From: Glandiceps talaboti
Lineage: Eukaryota; Hemichordata; Enteropneusta; Spengelidae
Assembly: GCF_964340395.1 (NCBI RefSeq)
Contig: NC_135551.1
Coordinates: 7,820,379-7,884,378, forward strand
Direction of reading: 5' to 3'
Length of the DNA: 64,000 bases
Part shown: one piece after another, positions 41,148-55,240 of the stretch
Position numbering within the stretch: position 1 is the stretch's first letter
Layout: every line of letters starts with the position of its first letter
Notes under the pieces: generated by a model
The model's database searches: none
Told to the model about the DNA's origin: nothing
Seen by the model: only the letters and a program-made list of their open reading frames with translations
Program-made: the position numbers and the translations under genes

Positions 41148-41960
41148 TCTGAAGAGGTTTTGTCGGGATGCTACTGTGGTATTTGAATCATCCATGAGAG
41201 ATTTTGAGACTCGATGTCACAGATAGCACTCAAGACTAACAGATGTTGGAAAAGAGGAAGTAAAGCATAAATTATGAATTATATAAATACTTATGCTCCT
41301 TTCATATTTACATCTTAAAAAAAAAATCAAATTTACGAATTACGAGGAAATGTGAAAATGAAACATTTATGTTAGTTTGTACGTCACATGATAACATTTT
41401 TCATAAATTTGCTGAATACAAGTGTGACGAGAATCAGAACTTTTTAATAGATTACAGAAAGAATTACTTCAAATTTAAAGTTTACAAACTTATTTTGAAG
41501 TTTTTCCAATTTATGAAAAATAAAGAAGATGCAATAACGAGTTACGAAAATACCGTCTGCCCACTGTCACTGCATGATGGCATTGAAGACTTTCACATAT
41601 TTTGTAATGAGCTGTCGGACACACACACACACACTCTGACAGGACTGCAGTATTACTGTAATGTGTTTGATTCATGGGGTATTTATTCCCTGTGACCTAA
41701 TTCTACTCAAGGCAATTATTCGGAGAGAGAAAAACATAAAACAAAAGGAAGTCACATAAGGCACACAAAAGGTAAGAAAAATGAGCCCCAAGGCAGTGAT
41801 AAGAAGCTGTCATTACATGTATCGGTCTGCTAGTTTTCATCCAACACTCATCAATAGAGACGGCAATGTGGTTTGAGAATGTCGGTATTAATATTAAATT
41901 AGAGATGAGAAATCTGGTAAAAAATGCTGCATAAAGCATCCACTTCAACCAATATTTACA

Positions 41961-42118
41961 TAGTTATTCCCCGATATTTTTCTTCATCCACCCAAGGAAA
42001 AAACGAGTGGCCTAAGGGGCCTTGTCACTATGAGTTGCTCAATGAGTAGTGACAAAACCATAGGTTATGAGCATTTTCCAGCTGAATGACGTAAATATTG
42101 TGGAATGATATGAATAAC
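41961..42118. mobile_element. Palindromic MITE family D, copy 1
   Basis: It runs from TTATTCCCCGATATTTTTC to a diverged inverted copy near 42118. The centre (GTGGCCTAAGGGGCCTTGTC, then GAGTAGTGACAA) is shared with the copy at 43504. Confidence 0.5.
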
Positions 42119-42564
42119 TCACACATGTATCTAAAATATAGATATCAAACTGTGATGAAAAATTTGGTAAATTTGCATAAACCGTTTTTTTTTTGTTTCA
42201 TCTTATAAATGTGGTATGAACACTCGTAATACGACACTGGTAATCCAGCCTTCCGTTTACTAAGATAGACACAAACTAAATCTATTGTCCTTCAATGTGG
42301 TAGATTACACAAGTGAGAGATAGTGGTTCCTTTGTTGTGTAATTCTAATCACCCTGTAATCAACATAGTGTAAACATTGGAAGTCCCAAAACAACATTGC
42401 AAGTTCAGGGAACTCTAAATGAACTAGTTTTCAGAGACGCCACAGTACTGAGACTATATAATTAAACCAACATCCATTCAATATGTTACCAATGTTGTAT
42501 CAACATGTTGACAATAGTTTTAGTTTGTGTCTATCTTAGAAAACTAAAGGCTCAAGCAGGGTAA

Positions 42565-42755
42565 TAATAGTGAAGTATTCAGGCAGTTATTATCGTTAAA
42601 ATGCTGGTAACAGAAGGAAAGAACTCAGGCAGTGATTATCTCTACAATGCTGGTAACAGAAGTAAGAACTCAGCGAGTGATTATCTCTACAATGCTGGTA
42701 ACAGAAGTAAAGAACTCAGGCAGTGATTATCTCTCAAAATGATGGTAACAGAACA
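42565..42755. repeat. Tandem array of about 50 bp, four units
   Basis: Units read AACTCAGGCAGTGATTATCT then CTACAATGCTGGTAACAGAA; the outer units are more diverged. Confidence 0.85.
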
Positions 42756-43503
42756 TTTTAGTATACTTGTGTATTTATGGTAATCCAGAAATAAATAATC
42801 CAGATAACAATAATCTGGACAATAATCTGATAATCTGGAAGGTTTCAGTTACTGGTTGTCATGGTAAATACAACACTAAATAGTTTCCTGATGACATACA
42901 GCAATCAAAATGGTGCAGTGTACTAATCATTCTATCACTATACAGCCCAAAATTTCATTTTTGATTTTAAATCCATGTTTGAATCCTACATTCATGAATG
43001 AGTATTATCTTATCCGTGGAATGATAAGGATTAGATGGGATTATTCAGCTTTGTGTCATCATTGGGATCAGGACGATTAGTAATTAGTGGTCTTCAGATG
43101 CAAATTTAGCTGTACTGGTGAGACGTAGCATCGAATCGAACTATTGTTCCAAATACAAACTTGAAAATTGTACCTGAAATTTTGAACTGCATACTTCAGT
43201 CGTTGTCAACAGATCGATTAGCAGTACTAAACTTTTTTTTTTCCAGGAGTAACTTTGTTCTTTAAGTCTGCCATACAAGTGATATTCTCACCCAAATATT
43301 AATCTTACTCCAATGTTGGCTTTGCAGTTCTGAATTCAAAATTACAGGATGCAATTTTGCCTACCTGTAGACGTGTAGTCCGAGGTTACACATCTATAGG
43401 TAAGCTTGGATGCAATTATACTATGACCACAACAAATGTGTGAGCATTATACAACTGATTTCAAATTACCAGTTATATTGCATCTAGGATAATCAGAATG
43501 AGA

Positions 43504-43660
43504 TACTATCCCCCAGTATTTGTCTTTGTTCAACCAAGGAAAAGATTAGTGACCTAAGGGGCCCTTGTCACCATGAATCGCTAGACGAGTAGTGACAACC
43601 CTTAGGGTCATGAGTATTTTCCAGCTGAATGAAGAAAAATATTGGAGAATAATATAATTA
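43504..43660. mobile_element. Palindromic MITE family D, copy 2
   Basis: The left end ACTATCCCCCAGTATTTGTC is diverged. The right end reads TTGGAGAATAATATAATTA and is the exact inverse of the left end of copy 3. The centre matches copy 1 (GACCTAAGGGGCCCTTGTCA). Confidence 0.55.
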
Positions 43661-44176
43661 TACCATCGGCAGTAATATTTTAAAAAAAATTGGGGAATGT
43701 AATGGCAATTTTGAGCATTTTGACTCATATTTTGAATACAGCAGAACCAATGACATAGACACGCGTTGTCATGACATAGAACGACCAGAGTATATATTCC
43801 ATATTTTTTGGTGAACCTGGCTAGTGCATGGTATAAATCCTAGGCCTTAATTATACATCTAAAGTCACCAAGGTAGTCAAGGTAAGGTGGGCATCACAAA
43901 AATGTTAAAAATATCAATTTTGAAAAAAAAGTAGCTAAATTATATTGATAACAGATATTTAAAATATTGCTACAGGCATAAAAAATAAATGTGTATTAGA
44001 CCATGCACAAGCCAAGTTTTTATCTTTGATCAGAAAATATGGATTATATACCCTGGTTGTTTTACATCATGACAATCTGTGTCAATGTCACTGGTTCAGC
44101 GGTGCTTGAAATATAAGTCAAAATGTTCCAAGTCGCCATTATTTTTCCTGATTTGTCATAAAGATGCTTGGGGAGG

Positions 44177-44306
44177 TATAATTATATTATTCTCCAACAG
44201 TTTTCTTCATTCAGTTGGAAAATATCGGTACTTTCTTGTGACAAGACCCCTCTGACCATTCTTATTTTCCTTGGCTGAACGAAGAAAAATATTGGAGAAT
44301 AATATC
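44177..44306. mobile_element. Palindromic MITE family D, copy 3
   Basis: TATAATTATATTATTCTCCA opens the element. ATATTGGAGAATAATAT closes it as an inverted repeat, with TTTTCTTCATTCAG and CTGAACGAAGAAAA inside. It is shorter than the other two copies. Confidence 0.55.
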
Positions 44307-44658
44307 AAAGTGCAACCAGAGTACATGCTTACTGTAAATAACAATATTAAATCTAACTGATAGTATAATGTATATAATTATGTATATGTTATGATTTTGA
44401 CCAAAATAGAAAGATGTTTTTAATTTTTATGATTTCGACGAAAATAGAAAGATGTTGATATAATCTGACAAATCATCAAAAACAGCACCCCATGCTAAGA
44501 AAGTGCTCATAAAATAAAATTACGGGTCAAAAAACTGTTCCAGATATGAAGTCAACATATGCAAGTAGATGCAATGAAGTTGACCTTTGAACCTTGGATG
44601 ACTGATCAAAACTATTAGGCTATATGTGGTCGGACTGTTGACAATGGAATCAAAATTC

Positions 44659-44661
<3 letters not shown>

Positions 44662-44689
<28 letters not shown>
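44662..44689. repeat. Poly-T tract
   Basis: 28 T in a row. It could be the poly-A tail of a minus-strand retroposon, but no body was recognised beside it. A shorter poly-A run lies at about 53673-53691. Confidence 0.9.
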
Positions 44690-46735
44690 GCAGTTGACTT
44701 GTTTAATGATGTTGGGTATTGGGTTGAAACTTTTAACTTAATCACCTGTGCTTGTAAACTCAGACTTGTCTTACCACATAAAGAATTTCTGCATGGGAGA
44801 ACAAGACTTTTATTATCCCTGTGGTACATTTGATGGTCAAATTAGTGGTCTCGAGGTAGTTGACTTATCAGACCATTTCACACGTTGGTTTAAACCTATT
44901 TATACAGACAAATATAAATTAATGACCGTTCAACATGTGTTGTGAGTCTCAGTTGCATCATAATACAGGAACCAAACAAACAACACCTTTCATGGTCAAC
45001 CGACATCAAACATTCAAAGCAATCTATCAGTCACAAGATAATTATTTGAAAATACATAAAAAACAATCATAATTCATGAAACGATAACGAACTGTTCATG
45101 GACACTGGGTTCAGTTACAGAGGAAAATGTCAACTTTCAGAGTCAATATTTTTCTTTTGTCGATGAGATGTTGATGAGATGGCAATGGAAAATTGAGATC
45201 TGTTCCAAAAAATTGAACTTTCCGAATACAAATTTTTAGTTGTACTATTCATAATATTTTATGCTTTCCTCTGAAAATAAAAATATTTTTGTGTGAATTG
45301 ATAACTATTTTTTTTCAATATTGATATGATATTTATATATTTATCAAAATATGAATGAAAATGTGCAACTGTATGTTAAAAACATTACAGCGTGTTCTTG
45401 GACTCTCAGTGAACTGAGATGGAAATCTTGATCAAATTGGTTCAGATTTCCCTGCATTTGAACATAAACTCAGGTACAATTTACCTACTTCTAACCATTA
45501 AATAATGTAAAAGTGAAGAAAAAAAAGAAGAAAATTCTTGTCTAAAATTCCTGATGTATATGAGTCAAGCTCTTTTATCTACGATTCCTGACACTTTCTA
45601 AAAAATATTATATCTCAGATTGTTGTCAACAATAATTAGGTTTAGATTTGATAGTAAAATTTGCGAAATATAAAAATGAATAAAGATTTTTGGTACAGAA
45701 AACAAGACATAGCGGTGGAAATAAAGAGAGAAAAACCAAGTTTTCAGTTATTACTTAACAGCTTGACCATGTTAATTAATTGGACATACACGTGGCAATA
45801 TTGATCCAAGACAAGACAACCAGAGAGTGTGAGATGTTACTGAGGACAGCAGGTGCTGATAGCATACATACATACATACATATACTCATAACCATGTGAT
45901 GCAACCAGATGCCGACACAGTGACTGACTCACTCTAAAAATACTTCCATTCCAATAGAAAGTCTACATTGGCACCCTGCCAGTATTGTTCCCAAGTTCAT
46001 TTCATGCAAATCTAATACATTTCTTCCTTTGTGGTCATTTGATGAAATAAACATGTCTAGAAACATTTTGATGTATTGATGGATATATTGTTGGGAACCG
46101 TATTAAATAAAACTTCCCCCAGACCATTTACACAAAATTGACAATGAACACAGCCTTTGATGATGATTCAGGGTGTTGATACTCATCAATTAGTTATTCA
46201 TTCACGGTACCAGGTCATTCAACTCTCTCATCTATTCAGTTTACCCATTCAAGCAGTTTTCACCCCACATACTTTTTAGTTCATATTACACTACACTATA
46301 GAATCTTCTCTTTAAGTACATCCTAAATTTGGACTTGACAGCTGTTTCACTTTAAAGGCGACCAATTTCATGAACTTCTGACCCCGTCTCTTACTGCCCC
46401 ACCCCTCGACACACCTCATAACATGACAATGCATATATAGCCGTGATGACAACATTGTTCAATCCTCACACTGTTTATAACTGCTAAAAACAAATCCTGA
46501 CATCATATCAAATTTATTTTCGTATATCACTCAAACATTTCTGTAACTTCTAGGTGCATTGCTATTTTTCTCGTTATGTATGAGTTACTTCTGTGAGTCA
46601 ATGGACTATGAATGGGGTTGGCAGAAGTCCAACTATAGGCGTTATTTATAGGTATGGCTGCATCTCATTGTACCATGGTCAGTCTCACCTGTCAGTCATT
46701 GTAATTGATAACTTAAAAAGGACTACTTGACTTAC

Positions 46736-46839
46736 ATCATATGTTGTATATCTGTGGTAAACCATGCTTTGGCAGGGGTCGGTTTACTACTTGTGGATTG
46801 TATACTGCTAGCTGGACTTACTGCATTACTACTCAAAGT
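46736..46839 (-). CDS. SUPT3H: Probable Supt3h (Spt3 homologue), coding exon 2, start of the histone fold
   Basis: Minus strand. A good acceptor (GTTTTCCACAG) is followed by 104 nt of open frame and a consensus GTAAGT donor. The exon enters in phase 0, as exon 1 requires, and leaves after two bases of a codon. It encodes 34 residues: a Ser/Thr/Pro-rich linker, then WFTTDIQHM with a split codon that gives a second Met if the next exon starts with G. Spt3 proteins enter their first histone-fold helix with a closely similar stretch (human SUPT3H has FATELQSMMY). Spt3 is a SAGA subunit that helps deliver TBP to promoters. The head-to-head position relative to Runx matches SUPT3H-RUNX2 in vertebrates. 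The following exon, expected to encode a GD-RRPLHE-like stretch, was not found in the window. Confidence 0.78.
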
Positions 46840-47838
46840 CTGTGGAAAACAAAATACAAGTACTAAGGAATACATATAGTGACGTTTTACTTGACTTCAA
46901 ATTGCAAAAAAATGTTCACTTTTATTTCTATCACAAAATATGCATTGACTGGCAGGGGAAGTATACCATATATGTAGGTTATCATTCATATATACCATTT
47001 ACCTTGTTTCTCTAACTGTTATCACCCACCGGGCAGGGAATTTATCATTACAGTTTCAAACATGATTAAAATCTTTTGTTATTTCTATGACAGAAACTAT
47101 ATATTATCAAAATAAAAAAGTTGGCAGTAGCATCAGTGACTGTGTGAAAAACATTCTTTATAAGTCAGAGCTTAATATTATGATTGGTATGGCAAGATTA
47201 GTTGAAGTATGGCTAATATTCCAGTATATTATGACTATTACATATTTTCTTCTTTCTTTTGACTTTATATCATCAACAAGGGAATTAGTTACTTTGATTT
47301 CAAATCAACATCAAAATAGAATTGCAAGCAAGCTGGCGATTTGATAAATCAACTCAGATCAACTGGGATTCAGCACACACTTTATTTTATTTTATACGAA
47401 GAAAACTTCAATCAACAACTAAATAATAAATACTGTATGTTTATCAAGTACGTATCTCGTAACAGAAAATGCTGACTCCGTAATTTCTCCACTTTCGTTG
47501 AACTGCCCACCAGCCAAATAGTGTCATTTTTCAAACAACCGGAAGTAACTGTAACTAACATTATACAATGTGTTGTATCAATTATTGCGGCCCGCATTAA
47601 GTCGATCGTAACCATCGAGCAGGCGTTAAATCGAAGTTAATCACTCCCGTTGAGGTGACGGATTCGTTAGAGCCGTGTTAGACACCCACGCGGTATGCGT
47701 CGGTGTATGAATGACAGCTTCGTAAAATAATCCTCGCATCCGTTTTCAAACGTCAAACATAGATCACCCATCGAACATCGTCACGTTGGCGCATACGATC
47801 GAAAAATATAAAAGAAATCACACAGCTCATGTCATTAC
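46840..47838 (-). other. SUPT3H: Supt3h intron 1
   Basis: This 999-nt intron has a GTAATG donor and CCACAG acceptor on the minus strand. Its promoter-side part (47.58-47.84 kb) is CpG-rich. The rest is AT-rich, with no repeats or other gene recognised. A minus-strand open frame at 47412-47615 has no family resemblance. Confidence 0.65.
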
Positions 47839-47919
47839 CTTGGATTCTGGAATATTGCTGCCGCTAGACTGTTCCTTTGATTTTTCATTTCTCTTTGATT
47901 TTGCCTTTGGTTTCGTCAT
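47839..47919 (-). CDS. SUPT3H: Probable Supt3h (Spt3 homologue), coding exon 1
   Basis: On the minus strand an ATG at 47919 in a good context (A at -3) opens 27 codons. The peptide is lysine- and serine-rich, starts MTKPKAKSKRNEK and ends IPESK, and is followed directly by a GTAATG donor in phase 0. Alone it is not diagnostic. It is called because it sits just downstream of an NRF1-like and YY1-like promoter, ends at a proper donor, and joins in phase to the exon at 46736-46839, which carries an Spt3-like motif. The intron between them is 999 nt. A low-complexity basic leader before the histone fold is plausible, since N-termini of this family vary. It could also be the leader of another gene if the second exon has been misassigned. 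Confidence 0.7.
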
Positions 47920-47980
47920 TTTCTGGTCGCTTTTTATGAAAATTATCTTAAAATTTTGCGACTATTTTAGTTAATGGTAG

Positions 47981-48010
47981 TCGCCATATTGGATTTAATG
48001 CGCATGCGTT
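47981..48010 (-). promoter_or_regulatory. YY1-like and NRF1-like core promoter elements of the minus-strand gene
   Basis: Read on the minus strand, 47992-47981 is CCAATATGGCGA. It overlaps a CCAAT box and carries the ATGGCG core of YY1 start-site elements. Positions 47999-48010 read TGCGCATGCGTT, one base off the NRF1 palindrome. Both are typical of housekeeping-gene start sites and lie 62-91 bp upstream of the minus-strand ATG, which fits a broadly expressed gene such as a SAGA subunit. Confidence 0.6.
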
Positions 48011-48055
48011 AAGTAATTTTGCCGTCTGACACATTGTATTTGAATATTACTTATT

Positions 48056-48110
48056 GTGGGCGGAGATACGTTTGTTTACATTTGTTGTTATAGTAATCAA
48101 TAGGCGGGGC
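48056..48110. promoter_or_regulatory. GC boxes and Fox-type site in the divergent promoter
   Basis: GTGGGCGGAG (48056-48065) and AGGCGGGGC (48102-48110) fit Sp/KLF boxes. TGTTTACA (48073-48080) between them fits a forkhead core. Assignment rests on motif and position only. Confidence 0.4.
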
Positions 48111-48147
48111 TTAAGTGCCTGAGCGTTTCCACATTCTTGCAGTATTA

Positions 48148-48155
48148 TGTGGTTT
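48148..48155 (+). promoter_or_regulatory. Runx-binding motif between the two genes
   Basis: TGTGGTTT fits the Runx consensus TGYGGTT. It lies nearer the Supt3h start than the Runx start, so it could act on either gene. Confidence 0.4.
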
Positions 48156-48474
48156 CTTACGTTGTTTATTGTGTATTGTTGTGGGTGCGCCAATGGTGTC
48201 TTTGAGGTGTTCTTTACTAGTAAACTTCCGTACCCGTGTCGTAGAGTAGTATAGTAGTAGTAGGGTCCTTATTCGATGTGAACGAACTCTGTCGGACAAC
48301 TCATCATCGGATTTCGACAGAGGAAATCACACTTCCACGTTCAATGATTCGATTTTCCGGAGAAATCATCGTGATTGTATCGAGTATAGGCAACATACTA
48401 CGTCTCTACTGATTCACCTGGCTGAATCGATTATTTTACCATTGTTACTTATCGGAACTTCAAAGATATAGCGA

Positions 48475-48492
48475 AACCGCAGTAACCACGTG
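48475..48492 (-). promoter_or_regulatory. Tandem Runx sites overlapping an E-box
   Basis: AACCGCA (48475-48481) and AACCACG (48484-48490) are Runx-type motifs in the same orientation, two bases apart. CACGTG (48487-48492) overlaps the second. Vertebrate RUNX distal promoters and 5' UTRs carry closely spaced AACCACA motifs linked to autoregulation. Finding the arrangement here suggests the same, but this is inference. Confidence 0.5.
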
Positions 48493-48561
48493 TCCACGAC
48501 AAGAAAGAGATAGGCCAGTTCCTTTCTATATTGCGCCTGTATGGTACTACGTCGGTTTTTT

Positions 48562-48594
48562 ATTGGTCTTTGGTATTGAATAGCGCCCCGCCCC
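48562..48594 (+). promoter_or_regulatory. CCAAT box and GC box, probable Runx core promoter
   Basis: An inverted CCAAT (ATTGG, 48562-48566) is followed 18 bp later by GCCCCGCCCC (48585-48594), an Sp/KLF box on the opposite strand. No TATA box is evident nearby. This is the best candidate for the TATA-less proximal Runx promoter, which would give a 5' UTR of a few hundred bases. Confidence 0.45.
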
Positions 48595-48879
48595 TGTACT
48601 CATTTGTAGGATATTCAAGGTCTGATCACTGTACAGCACAGTACTCGAGTTCATTCATACTACAAGTCGTACTAAATAATGCGCTTCCCCCATCCGCTGA
48701 GTCGACTAGCCTAAGTCGTGGGTACTTTGTGTGACTCGTCGTATATCGTCACTTCTCATCGTCCGCCAGTCACGATAACGTCACTGTCTTCAGTTTGTCT
48801 CGCCGCTATTACTGACGTCCAAGGGAGGAAAATAGTCCGGTTTCCGCTAAGGCGACCAAGAAACTGCGGGTCTGTTTCA

Positions 48880-48887
48880 TGTGGTTT
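48880..48887 (+). promoter_or_regulatory. Runx-binding motif in the Runx 5' UTR/promoter
   Basis: TGTGGTTT matches the Runx consensus and lies 139 bp before the ATG. It is the third Runx motif cluster in the divergent region and supports possible autoregulation. Confidence 0.4.
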
Positions 48888-49007
48888 CAACAAAGCGCGG
48901 GAGTGGTTGGCTCAAGACTGAACTCCTCGTATTGCGCAGTAAAATTTCCGTTGGTAGTGTAAAGCACGTTTTAAAGTTTGTTGTCATTGCGCCAAACCAG
49001 CAAGTGA

Positions 49008-51466
<2,459 letters not shown>

Positions 51467-53223
51467 TAGACAACCACACTGAGTAGCATGATGTGGTAAA
51501 GACCAAGGCCTCCGACCACCCCCTCACTTTCACACACGTCCTTTTGTTCTCTTTTCATTTCACCCCTTTGTGTTGTTACTCAATAATGATTATTCCGCAG
51601 TCTTTGCTTGCTAAATAAATCGTTGTTGTATGTTGTGCATGTAGTACAATTCTATCCATGTTCTGACTGCAAACCACTCAGCTGCCCCTCTGTCTACCAT
51701 TCTCCATCACTTTCTGCGTTTTTTCTTTGTAAAACTGAATCTGCTGTGAACAATAGGCAGCACTTCAGAATGTATTCAGCTTTCACCCAACATACGATGG
51801 ATGTTAAAACAACTGTACAAATGAAAACTCATGCAATTTCTTTCACTCGAAAAATTGTAATAAAACACAATCAGAAACTATACCACTTTTTTAATATAAT
51901 ATTTCCGGATTTCTTAACTGAAATTTTTCATTTTAAGATTTTCCGTAAGATAAAAAGTAAGTGATAAGTCATTGTATATTGCAAAGCATTTTCTTTGTTT
52001 TGAGTAAAAAAACTAGAATAGAATTCAGAGTATGTTTCCTGCTCACCGTTTCATAATTAGCCCAAGTTTTGTGTGCAAAATGTATTTGAAATTAGATCTT
52101 TTTGAAAATTCATCAGTTCGAAATGGCTCCTAAAAGAACAAAGGGACTGATGTGGCTGTTAGATTGTGGTTGGAGTTTGGTGTGCGTTGGGCTTTTGAGG
52201 TTGGAGTACAATTCCAAACACGGTTGATTAGATAATGTCGTGCCAAACAAAGTAAAGTAATCACACTCTCTATGGCGCTCACATCCCTCGTTTCATGAGG
52301 TGATTCATAAGTGAAAGTCAAAGCCTAAATGACTGACACTATAGTGTATTGTGAATCACAGCACAGACCTTAATCACATTCACTAATGTTTCAGCTACCC
52401 TGCACGACAGACGAAAATTTATGAAAATTGGATAGTTGCGTTCTTCATGCATATATACTCGTGATGATATTTTTGTATCGTATTCAAACCAGAAAGATTT
52501 GTGCAAGGGATGGTTATCTGTGCATGTTTGGTATCAGAAGTAGAGAGAGAGAGAAAGAGAGAGAAAGAGAGAAAGAGAGAGTCTTTGTGTTGTAACCTTA
52601 GAGTGAACTTTGAGAGTGAGAATGAGACAATACATTGTGTCTATTCATTCAAGGCATCCACTGAACACAGTCTGCCTGTCTGCTAATCTCCTCTGTTACA
52701 AGTACAAAGCACGTTCCCCACCAAACTCTGTTAACAAAATTTTTATCTTTTTTGAAAATTTTTGACCAACTTTGACAGTATTTTAGATCACAATCGTAGC
52801 AAGAATGTTTCTGTTTCAGAAAAGATCAAAAATTATTTTTAGAAGTGGTTAGCATTTTGCACAAAAATGAAGAAAGAAAAATTCCCCCAAAATGTAAAGT
52901 GAAGAATCACGATTCATCATATCTGTTTAGTTGTGGCAATTTTGAAAACCCCAGATTTGTAGCCGTCTTGTAGATAATTTGAATGGTAAAATCAACGCCA
53001 TTCAAGTACAATACACCCAGTCTCTCTTTTGTTACAACAATACACACTTTTTAGTTTATTCACTGTAGCGGTCCATTCACGATGCAAATGAAATTTCCAG
53101 TCAGTCATTCATTCATTCAGATGTCCTGAAGGTATTTTGGAAAGACACTTATATATGAAAACTATTTTAGGCATGTAATTCATTTGCTGGATTTATTTTC
53201 AATATTGAAATGAGCTGAGAGCA

Positions 53224-53282
53224 AAGGGTCAAGTGAGGTGACTTGACTGGGAGCAAAGGTCACGTCACCAGGTCAAAGGTCA
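53224..53282 (+). promoter_or_regulatory. Nuclear-receptor half-site cluster with a perfect DR1
   Basis: AGGTCAAAGGTCA at 53270-53282 is a perfect direct repeat of AGGTCA with one-base spacing, the site type bound by HNF4, RXR heterodimers and COUP-TF. A further AGGTCA at 53257-53262 and an AAGGGTCA near 53224 make four half-site-like motifs in 59 bp. It lies 1.9 kb inside the Runx intron and is a candidate enhancer element. Confidence 0.4.
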
Positions 53283-54639
53283 GATCAGGACATGCTTCAG
53301 TCAGAAGTTATGCAATGGGAGATGAAATGTTTCACCTCTCTTTAATATTGTTATTGCACATTAATAAACAGTTGATAGGTAATATTATGAAGTTGAGTAG
53401 TAGTTTTATAAAACATGAAAAATTAATGTGTGAATTTTTAATATATGTTATTGAGAATGAAATAGTGGTTATGTCTGCTTTGTCAGAAAATCAAGTCACC
53501 ATTTGCTGTTGTGATGGTTTGTTTTTTTGCTGCAAATTTGAATAAAAACCAATTTAAGTTCTTTTTTAAAAAAAAAAATAGTTCACACCAGTTGAGTAAA
53601 GTCCTTGATGTGTAATTCTGGACACTTATAAATCTTTAATATGAACAGAGTATTAAAAAAAATGAAAGTTGCAAAAAAAAAAAAAAAAAAAAGACTTTGC
53701 TATATTCCAAATGTTGATACTAAATAAATTTTGAAAAAAAAGTAGCATAGAGTTGTTAGTGACATATTGATTGAATATAATCACTCATAAAAAAAAATCA
53801 ACAAAATATTGAAAGCAGAAAGGGGAAGTTGGATAAAAGCAATGATGAAAGTAGAGTAGAGAAATATGCCAAAACCATCAATCGCTGATTTCCTGTGTTA
53901 AAGGTTAACAGAGATATTGACATATCGTAAGTTATACAGTGTTTGTAGATAATTACTTAAAAAGAGTAATACATCAAAAAAAAAATTGAAAGTGAAAAAT
54001 TACGCCTGACGTAAAAGCCATGCTGTCAAGACTGAGTTTCAGTGTATATACATAGCATCTACTTAACCATGCATTTCCTATTGTGAATACTGATATCAAA
54101 GCACCAGTGAGGTATTGACTTTAACATGAATGCAATCACTGCCGGATAATTACTTGTCAAAATATAATATACCATAAAAAATTCAAAATGGGGGAAATGA
54201 AAGGTAACCTAGTTATAAAGTGTATAAAAGGGCAAAGGAAGTGAACCAGATTACAAAAAAAAAAAAAAATTGGGGTGATGTCACTATTAGCTAAGGTTAT
54301 CAATATATAGATACAAATCTATTAGATGATATCAATATTATCATGTGGGTACTATCCGGATGGCATTTGGGTAGGTATGACCCGTATACATAGGGTGACC
54401 TTAACACATGTATGTTGTCTTTGCTACAACGTATGTATGTACGCCTACAAGCGTGTGTAGACGTGGAAGGATGTCAGTATGCAAAGAGGAAGGATATTAC
54501 GTAGGTACTAGCACTGGTATGATCAATAGAGGATATACACTATTGAGTGCTACGGCTAGAAGTAGATGTGACTGGGATGTAGGAGTAGTGTTATCCCAGC
54601 TGTCACTTCACTGTATTGAACTACTATGTGACAATTGGA

Positions 54640-55240
54640 CTAACCATTGAACATCCCCAGATGGTGCATTTATACAGCAAACTAAGGGGTATCACTTACT
54701 GGGACTCCTGTGTGTTGTCCCTGCTGTGTACTGAACCATTCTATGACAATTTAACCAACCAGGAAACATCCCCAGATGGTGCATTTATCCAGCAAACTAA
54801 GGGGTATCACTTAATGGGCCTCCCCTTAATATCGAGAAATTATAAAATGTCAGAATTTATGTTTTATCCTAATACTGTACATTTTATTGTATATTGACCA
54901 ACTCTGTGAAAATGGAACCAACCAGGGATCATCCCCAGACAGTGCATTTGAATACCAAACTAAGGGGTATCACTTAGGAAGACTCCCTTGTATGGCTAGA
55001 AAAGAAATGTAACAGTTATCATATACATTATCCCAACTACATTTTATATCTTGAACCAATTCTACTTAACAATTAAATCAACCAGAGAGACTCCCTAGAA
55101 AGTGCATTTAAACACAAAACAAATATCCAGGTTTACAATGGACAACCAGGGACCATCCCCAGAGAGTGCATTTAAACATCAAACTAAGGAGAGTCATTTA
55201 GAAGTACTCCTTGTATAGCAAGGAACATTCCCTATCACAA
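54640..55240. repeat. Degenerate tandem array in the Runx intron, about 5 units
   Basis: Units share CCAACCAGG-A-CATCCCCAGA, GTGCATTTATACAGCAAACT and AAGGGGTATCACTTA, at about 54650, 54755, 54915, 55075 and 55140. They are partial and diverged. Confidence 0.75.

Noticed and set aside
41369-41695. 108-codon open frame, plus strand
   Set aside because: AT-rich, Lys/Phe/Tyr-biased, ends in a small AC repeat, no ATG at the start, and no family resemblance or splice context.
43290-43350. Possible 21-nt minus-strand micro-exon between an AG and a GTAAGA
   Set aside because: Too short to carry evidence and does not encode the expected Spt3 residues.
47412-47615. Minus-strand 67-codon frame in Supt3h intron 1
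   Set aside because: No conserved motif; the exon 1 to exon 2 splice is in phase without it.
51608-51964. 118-codon open frame just after the Runt exons
   Set aside because: It does not resemble the Runx C-terminal region, has no fitting acceptor phase, and its composition looks like intron.
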